Part shown: in pieces, positions 58,847 to 64,000 of the stretch
How positions within the stretch are numbered: position 1 is the first letter of the stretch
How the letters are laid out: each line of letters opens with the position of its first letter
DNA from: Porphyromonadaceae bacterium UBA7203
GTDB taxonomy: Bacteria; Bacteroidota; Bacteroidia; Bacteroidales; Muribaculaceae
Assembly (NCBI GenBank): GCA_002490725.1
Contig: DKUN01000012.1
Span: forward strand, 146,069-210,068
Reading direction: 5' to 3'
DNA: 64,000 bases
Position numbers and translations under genes: made by a program
The notes under the pieces: generated by a model
Seen by the model: only the letters and a program-made list of their open reading frames with translations
What the model was told of the DNA's origin: nothing
Database searches by the model: none

Positions 58847-59923
58847 TTGCTGCCCAAATCTGACCGGCCGTTTCACTATATAGCCCATGACAACAACATG
58901 GGCATTGTCAGATATTATCTCAGCATATACGTAGTCATCGCCCATGCGGTAACGTTAGGCCGCCTTGACCTGACTTTGCCATTCAGCACCACCGCCATTG
59001 TCGGCAGTTTCTTTGCCCTGTCGGGATTCCTGCTGTTTCCCTCATTCCAGAAAAAACCGACGTGGCGCCACTACGTCTCCAGGCGTGCAAGAAGAATTCT
59101 GCCGCCTTATTTCCTGATAGTAATTCTATGCGCCCTGCTTTTATCGACAGTCAGCATGCTGCCCCTGCAGGAATATTTCGGCAACAGCGGTCTATGGAAA
59201 TACCTTGCGGCAAACCTTTCGTTCATGAATTTCGCCCATCCCGACCTGCCGGGAGTATTTATCGGCGACCAATATGTCACATCGGCTGTCAACGGCTCGC
59301 TCTGGACCATGAAAGGCGAATGGGCCTGCTATCTGTCGGTTCCGTTCGTATTCCTGGCCATAAAGAAATATCCTCGCTTCGGCGGCATCATATTGCTCTC
59401 AATTATTGCATTTGCTCTGATTAGTGCCGCCACATGTTACCACCTCGAGGAACTTAAAGACCGCAATATCTACGGCATAATCGGCAAACAATTCGGCCAC
59501 CTGCTTGTGTATTTCTACATCGGTGCGCTCATTAACTATTACTATCCTGTCTTTATAAAATACCGGTGGTATATACCGATAGTCAGCATTGGGTTGATTG
59601 TATTCGGCGATTACATACCTCAGTATTATTTGATTATACAGCCGTTTGCCACATCAGCTCTTACCCTGTGGGCTTCCATGACAGGCAAGTGGGGCGTACG
59701 CTTAAGTCGCCACGACAACGTTTCATACGACATCTATCTGTTTCATTTCCCGATTATTCAACTGCTTGTTTACTACGGCATCGCTGACAGAATCAATCCG
59801 ATTCTCTTCATTATACTATCAATCGCGCTTACAGCTCTCCTCGCCGTTACATCGTGGAATCTTGTAGGCAAGCGTTTCTCTAAAAGCAAGCCGACTCCGC
59901 CATGCTCCGAATCAAACGGATAG
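58847..59923 (+). CDS. Acyltransferase-3 family membrane protein
   Basis: 358 residues if started at TTG 58847; the ATG at 58898 (MGIVRYYLSIYVV) is an alternative that keeps the first helix. About ten membrane helices. Typical acyltransferase-3 (OafA/YrhL) signs are RYYLSIYVVIAHAVTL with the conserved His, SFFALSGFLLFPSF, YVSRRARRILPPYFLIVI and VNGSLWTMKGEWACYL. Such proteins O-acetylate surface polysaccharides or LPS at the inner membrane. It overlaps the phosphoethanolamine transferase gene by 22 bases, so both probably decorate the same surface molecule. Confidence 0.86.
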   Translation: MLPKSDRPFHYIAHDNNMGIVRYYLSIYVVIAHAVTLGRLDLTLPFSTTAIVGSFFALSGFLLFPSFQKKPTWRHYVSRRARRILPPYFLIVILCALLLSTVSMLPLQEYFGNSGLWKYLAANLSFMNFAHPDLPGVFIGDQYVTSAVNGSLWTMKGEWACYLSVPFVFLAIKKYPRFGGIILLSIIAFALISAATCYHLEELKDRNIYGIIGKQFGHLLVYFYIGALINYYYPVFIKYRWYIPIVSIGLIVFGDYIPQYYLIIQPFATSALTLWASMTGKWGVRLSRHDNVSYDIYLFHFPIIQLLVYYGIADRINPILFIILSIALTALLAVTSWNLVGKRFSKSKPTPPCSESNG

Positions 59924-61602
59924 TTGATAATATAAAGTCATACGTCTGCGCCAACAGGGTGCTGTTTATGTGCCTTTGGATTACATCCGCGTGGAGCATC
60001 ATCGACGTGCCGTTTTCCTCACTATACGGGTTCCCGACGGCCTTCAGCATAGCATATGTTGTAAGTATCGGGGCTTTTAAGGCCATGCTGCTGTGCGCAA
60101 TCTGCATGCTTGTAGGCCGAAACCCTATGATTGTAAAAGTTTTATGGCGCGTAGTGTTATTTCTATACGTCGCTTTAAGCCTGACCAACTGCTTATGCTT
60201 TGCGCTCTATGGATTCGGCATATCGCGCAGATTATTCATCATAATCGCCCAGACCAACCCGATTGAGCTTCGTGAATTCATGCCCGACCTGGCCGACAAC
60301 ATCATGGCATTGTGTCGTAATATCGGTCTATTGATTTCAGTTGCACTGGCCGCAGTCGCACTGGCCGCTTCCGTTCGCCATATAAGAGCCCGGGCCTTCA
60401 TGACCATTGCCGGAGTCATATCGGCAATCGGAGCCGTTACGCTCGCGTGGTTCATGCTTACGTTCCAATATGGCCGAATGTCAAACTTCGTGAGCCTGCG
60501 CGCGCCGCAATATCTCAACGAGACATTGCAGACCAAGCGCGCCTATGACATGCTGGCCGACCGCTTGCTTCCGTTTCCCGACCCCGGGCAGGTCAAATCC
60601 GAGCGTCTGCCGGTCAATATCGTCATGGTTATCGGAGAATCCGCGTCGCGGAACCACCATTCGCTGTATGGCTACGAACTGCCGACCACACCGCACCTTG
60701 ATTCCATCAGAGAGCAGCTCACTATTTTCACTGACGCCATAGGCTCGTCGTGCGGAACCGTAGGAAACATGGAACGTATACTGACGTTTAAGGACGATGA
60801 CCTTACGTGCAACGACTGGTATAAGTTTCCGGGAATAATTGACCTGTTCAGAAACGCAGGCTATAAAACCTATTATCTGTCGAATCAGGAAAAGATGGGC
60901 CTGACATGCGACGCTTTCGGCGCCATGGCCGCCACGGCCGACGTTGTGACCTATGCCGGAGTGTTGGTGCGCGAGGATGCTCTGTCATATAAACATGACG
61001 ATGTATTATTGCCAGAGATACACAAGGCGCTTAACGATTCAACCGCCGATTTCCGGTTTATAATAGCCCATCTGTTGGGTTCGCATACTCAATATAACAT
61101 GCGTTTCCCTGAAACATTTGCCAAATTCAGTGCGGCCGACGAACTGACATTTCGCAATAATCACCCATGGCTTAACAAGGCCAAGGCTCAGAAAATTGCC
61201 GACTACGACAATTCCATAGCTTTCACAGACTCGATACTGCGCAATCTGATTGACTCAATTGGCGCCATCGAGGCTCCGACGGTATTCTTATATTTCAGCG
61301 ACCACGGCGAGCACGTTTACGACACCAAAGACTTTATAGGACGCGAAGAAAAATACGTTGAAATTCCTCTGTTTTTCTATCTGAACAAGGCATATCGGAA
61401 TCTTTATCCGGATATGTGCCGCAGACTTAACGAAGCGCGCAATCTGCCCGTATCTTCGGCAAACATCATATATCCGCTTATGACCGTCAGCGGCACCTCA
61501 TATCCTCGCTATAACGCCGAAAACGACTTCTTGTCGCCTCGGTTCAAAGTGCGCAGGCGCAATGTCGACGAGCAACCCTGGGCCTACGACCACTGCCGGT
61601 AA
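59902..61602 (+). CDS. Phosphoethanolamine transferase (EptA-like)
   Basis: 566 residues. Five N-terminal membrane helices (about residues 20-190) precede a periplasmic alkaline-phosphatase/sulfatase-fold domain. Visible are VNIVMVIGESASRNHHSLYGY near 238-258 with the metal-binding Glu, the nucleophile Thr in SSCGTVGNMERIL near 287, FRFIIAHLLGSHTQY near 380 and FLYFSDHGEHVYDTKDF near 460 with the metal-binding D-H. The arrangement matches lipid A or core phosphoethanolamine transferases (EptA/EptB/CptA group), which add a positive charge and lower sensitivity to cationic peptides. The acceptor is not certain. It is coupled to the acyltransferase gene. Confidence 0.88.
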   Translation: MLRIKRIVDNIKSYVCANRVLFMCLWITSAWSIIDVPFSSLYGFPTAFSIAYVVSIGAFKAMLLCAICMLVGRNPMIVKVLWRVVLFLYVALSLTNCLCFALYGFGISRRLFIIIAQTNPIELREFMPDLADNIMALCRNIGLLISVALAAVALAASVRHIRARAFMTIAGVISAIGAVTLAWFMLTFQYGRMSNFVSLRAPQYLNETLQTKRAYDMLADRLLPFPDPGQVKSERLPVNIVMVIGESASRNHHSLYGYELPTTPHLDSIREQLTIFTDAIGSSCGTVGNMERILTFKDDDLTCNDWYKFPGIIDLFRNAGYKTYYLSNQEKMGLTCDAFGAMAATADVVTYAGVLVREDALSYKHDDVLLPEIHKALNDSTADFRFIIAHLLGSHTQYNMRFPETFAKFSAADELTFRNNHPWLNKAKAQKIADYDNSIAFTDSILRNLIDSIGAIEAPTVFLYFSDHGEHVYDTKDFIGREEKYVEIPLFFYLNKAYRNLYPDMCRRLNEARNLPVSSANIIYPLMTVSGTSYPRYNAENDFLSPRFKVRRRNVDEQPWAYDHCR

Positions 61603-61610
61603 AGCGCTCT

Positions 61611-62147
61611 CTACATCCGGTTCAGCGGAGCAAGCACATCGAAGACCTCAGCGGCCGAAAGGGTGCGGCGCGAGCGCAGTTCGTCGGCCAGCAGTCCGGC
61701 GAGTTTTTTCACTCCGGGATGGGTAAAGAGGCGCCCGCAGTAGGCCAGCGACTTGCCATAGACGCGACTCACTTCATCGTCCTCGAGCGAGCAAAGGTGC
61801 GCGCCCTCATCACTGAGGGCCGAACGCAGGGCGCTGTCGGCATCGCCGGGCATCGAGGCGTGACCCTTATGAACCATCTGGCGGCAGGCAACGTTGGCCA
61901 CAGTCATTGCGGCGGTGAGCTGAAAGCGCTTCAGCGACTGCTCCCAGAGCGCCTTCGCTCCGACGCGCGGAGCTATTGTCAGATAGAACTCAGTCGACAT
62001 GCACATTGCCTCGTCGGCATTTGCGTCAAGATCAATGGCCTCGAGCCACTCTTCGGCATCCCAGGCCATCAGGCTTATAGCCATGCCGGCGAGACCGAAT
62101 GACTTATCGGTCTCGTCGGCATATTTTAGAACATCGTTTGATTCCAT
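61611..62147 (-). CDS. Conserved-looking protein of unknown function
   Basis: 178 residues, no signal peptide and no membrane helix. Predicted all-helical: DETDKSFGLAGMAISLMAWDAEEWLEAIDLDANADEAMCM, then KALWEQSLKRFQLTAAMTVANVACRQMVHKG and a C-terminal RTLSAAEVFDVLAPL. I do not recognise the family. Its ATG overlaps the stop of the upstream PorZ-like gene by one base (TAATG), so translation is coupled to it and a role in the same envelope process is possible. Confidence 0.72.
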   Translation of the reverse strand: MESNDVLKYADETDKSFGLAGMAISLMAWDAEEWLEAIDLDANADEAMCMSTEFYLTIAPRVGAKALWEQSLKRFQLTAAMTVANVACRQMVHKGHASMPGDADSALRSALSDEGAHLCSLEDDEVSRVYGKSLAYCGRLFTHPGVKKLAGLLADELRSRRTLSAAEVFDVLAPLNRM

Positions 62148-64000
62148 TAGTTTACTACTACGATTTTTGTAACAGCAGCCTCGCCGGCGCCTTCGCCGGT
62201 TTCAGAGGCAAATACAAAATAGATGCCGCTACGCACACGGCGTCCGCTCGAATCACATCCGTTCCAGACGGCCATGCCGCCGTCGCTGCGGGTTTCGTAG
62301 ACCGGATTTCCCGAAGCGTCGGCAATCTTCACCAGCGAATCGGCCTTCAGGCCTGCTATAGTGATATAGCCCGTATAGTCGGGAGTAACAGGGTTTGGAT
62401 ATGCGTAGACGTTCTTGTAGTCTTCGGCCGCAGGCGATGTGGTCGAATGGTAAACCGCAAGTCCCTCGGGCGTGCCTACGTAAATGTCATTGCTGTTTGA
62501 GTCAGGACAGACTGCAAGAACATCATTCGAGGGAATGTCGCAATTGTCAATCGTGAAGTGCTCGAGAATCTCGGTGCCGTCAGCGCTGACGCGATACAGT
62601 CCTGAGCCTATAGTGCCGATCCATTTCTGATTGTTTTCGTCAACTGCAATCGAGGCAACTTCCACCTGATCGAGCAGGTAGTCGGCAAGATTAGTGCCGT
62701 CATTGCGGGGAACTTTAGGACGAACCGGAGCAAAACCGGAATTAAATACAAGGCTTACATCAGGAATAACAAACACACCTGATTCATAACCCAGCCATAT
62801 CCATCCGTTCTTATCAATTGCCATAGTCGGAATATCCCAGGTTCCGAGTGTAGCCCCATCAGCATCTACCGAACAGTCAATATGAACAGACTTTATGCCC
62901 GTGGTCAATGGAGCCTCGTTTGCAGGCATCCTGATTACGGCAATACCATTACCACCTGTGACGACAAGCACTCCTTTCGCTTCATTGACAATCATGCGTG
63001 TTGAGTGATTCATTGTTAACCCAGGGATGGCATATGTACTCCAGCCGGAAGCTTTCACATTGCTGTCTTCCCAACTGCCCTTAAGAGCCTTAACTATACT
63101 TCCATTTTTGTCACACAACCACAGATTTCCATAACTATCGACATACATTGATGTAAAAGAGCATTTTGCCAATCCGGTATTTGACGCATCGTAGTTTACA
63201 AACGTACCATCCTTGTAATTTATGAAGCGACCGTATTTATCGAAGAAACCGGCAAACACTTTATCAGGTTCCGACGGATGAATGCCAAATCCGCTCAATG
63301 ACTTCATTAAAGCAGACGTAGGGCAGGCTTCGAACTGACGTGTCGACACATTATACACATCAATATACGACTGAACCAGATAGGACAAATTCAATAAACT
63401 GGAATTCTGGCAAACCTCCATCGTCGACATATAGAAATTGCCGGTAAGCGGATGCTGGATGATACGGCCAACGTTTGAGCCGGAGGTGCCACGAGGCTTG
63501 ACTTTTGAAATCGTATAGGCGGAAGCCGCTGTGTCATAACAGCCATAGCCGGAGGCATCAGCCAGCCAAACAGTCGCGCCTGTGCCGCTCCAGTCGGCAG
63601 CTTTCTGGCCATTGGCGGCTGCTACGGTTTTCTCGGTCACGGTACCGTCGGCTGCTACATAGGCCAGAGTCTGCCCCATGGCAATCATCAAGCCGTTGCG
63701 CGTGGGCTGCGTATTTCCCAGAGCAATCGTCTTACCGGTCATCAACGTGGAGCGTGCAACAATACTGCCTGAAAAGTCAAACACATAAGCCGCGCTGACA
63801 TGAGTTGCCAAAACCTTGTCGGTGCCAAGGCGAGTCAGACCTGTCGATGGATAAAAACCATAATTTACTTTCTTAAACGAAACGTCAAAATTATGATGTG
63901 AACCGGTCTGACTTGCATAATACATTTCATTATCAGCATACCATCCGACCCACAACACTATGTTCCGGGCAGTCGCTGCAATGCGGGTAATCTGCTTGCC
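62147..64000 (-). CDS. PorZ-like beta-propeller protein with T9SS-type tail, 3' part
   Basis: The frame is open to the window edge (617 visible residues; the true start lies beyond 64000). Repeated propeller blades are visible (SNVGRIIQHPLTGNFYMSTM, LSGFGIHPSEPDKVFAGFFD, CSFTSMYVDSYGNLWLCDKNG, IPTMAIDKNGWIWLGYESG, VASIAVDENNQKWIGTIGSGL), of the two-component-regulator-propeller type. The C-terminus NVYAYPNPVTPDYTGYITIAGLKADSLVKI..ASGNPVYETRSDGG.AVWNGCDSSGRRVRSGIYFVFAS is the PorZ/T9SS sorting-domain pattern. PorZ is a surface component of the type IX attachment complex that delivers A-LPS in Porphyromonas. Assignment to PorZ rather than another propeller protein is likely, not certain. Confidence 0.78.
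   Translation of the reverse strand, partial: GKQITRIAATARNIVLWVGWYADNEMYYASQTGSHHNFDVSFKKVNYGFYPSTGLTRLGTDKVLATHVSAAYVFDFSGSIVARSTLMTGKTIALGNTQPTRNGLMIAMGQTLAYVAADGTVTEKTVAAANGQKAADWSGTGATVWLADASGYGCYDTAASAYTISKVKPRGTSGSNVGRIIQHPLTGNFYMSTMEVCQNSSLLNLSYLVQSYIDVYNVSTRQFEACPTSALMKSLSGFGIHPSEPDKVFAGFFDKYGRFINYKDGTFVNYDASNTGLAKCSFTSMYVDSYGNLWLCDKNGSIVKALKGSWEDSNVKASGWSTYAIPGLTMNHSTRMIVNEAKGVLVVTGGNGIAVIRMPANEAPLTTGIKSVHIDCSVDADGATLGTWDIPTMAIDKNGWIWLGYESGVFVIPDVSLVFNSGFAPVRPKVPRNDGTNLADYLLDQVEVASIAVDENNQKWIGTIGSGLYRVSADGTEILEHFTIDNCDIPSNDVLAVCPDSNSNDIYVGTPEGLAVYHSTTSPAAEDYKNVYAYPNPVTPDYTGYITIAGLKADSLVKIADASGNPVYETRSDGGMAVWNGCDSSGRRVRSGIYFVFASETGEGAGEAAVTKIVVVN

Noticed and set aside
58842..58849. 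CAACTTTG as the -7 box of the acyltransferase gene.
   Set aside because: It differs from the consensus at the first base and overlaps the likely start codon; TACCTTTG at 58800-58807 is a better fit.

Overview
The window looks like a chromosomal stretch of a Bacteroidales bacterium (Bacteroidota), probably a gut Muribaculaceae-type organism. The order-level call rests on a SusC/SusD pair, Bacteroidota promoters (TTTG-N19/20-TAnnTTTG), start codons without Shine-Dalgarno sequences, GldE/GldD and PorZ-like genes, and DUF4919 and DUF3332 proteins. The family-level call is inference from the GC-rich third codon positions and protein styles. I see no rRNA, tRNA, CRISPR, transposase or prophage gene. 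Coding density is very high, and the only gene-free stretch over 300 bases (44417-44975) holds a candidate structured RNA.

Layout. 1-786: 3' end of ATP-type pckA and its terminator. 888-2327 (-): secreted CotH-like protein. 2466-10401: housekeeping genes ilvE, an HD-domain protein, phoH, purC, menG and a 3.6-kb pyruvate:ferredoxin oxidoreductase. 10548-13090 (-): SIMPL protein and a LytS/LytT-type two-component pair. 13214-19107: Cbp1-like lipoprotein and a SusC/SusD pair with no adjacent glycoside hydrolase. 19171-25239: tightly overlapping run nudix-mutL-lipid kinase-miaB-DUF4919-birA. 25360-28869: purH, mreB, mreC, without mreD. 28935-33446: barrel protein, 30-residue microprotein, sulfatase, DUF3737 protein and MATE transporter. 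33696-38227: beta-helix lipoprotein, CCA-transferase-like gene (-) and a compositionally mosaic secreted protein. 38321-42051 (-): WYL regulator and a murA-murB-tsaE cluster divergent from a DUF2156 gene. 43106-44416 (-): two exported proteins. 44515-44822 (-): candidate non-coding RNA.

44976-50144: pfkA, two FKBP-type isomerases, then gldE-gldD-phosphopantetheinyl transferase-TPR with overlapping ends. 50248-58704: seven consecutive exported proteins (beta-propeller/OmpA-like, TPR-caspase, carboxypeptidase-regulatory/barrel, LPP20-like, DUF4384, MltF-like transglycosylase, DUF3332) closed by a strong terminator. 58847-61602: acyltransferase-3 and phosphoethanolamine transferase. 61611-64000 (-): unknown gene and the 3' part of a PorZ-like gene.

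Together the window is rich in envelope biology: peptidoglycan synthesis (murA, murB, mreBC), lipid A or surface modification (EptA-like, acyltransferase), type IX secretion traits (PorZ-like protein, C-terminal sorting-like tails, GldD/GldE), and an exported caspase operon. That operon is the best candidate for an undescribed system. The candidate RNA at 44.5-44.8 kb and the gldE/gldD cluster come next.
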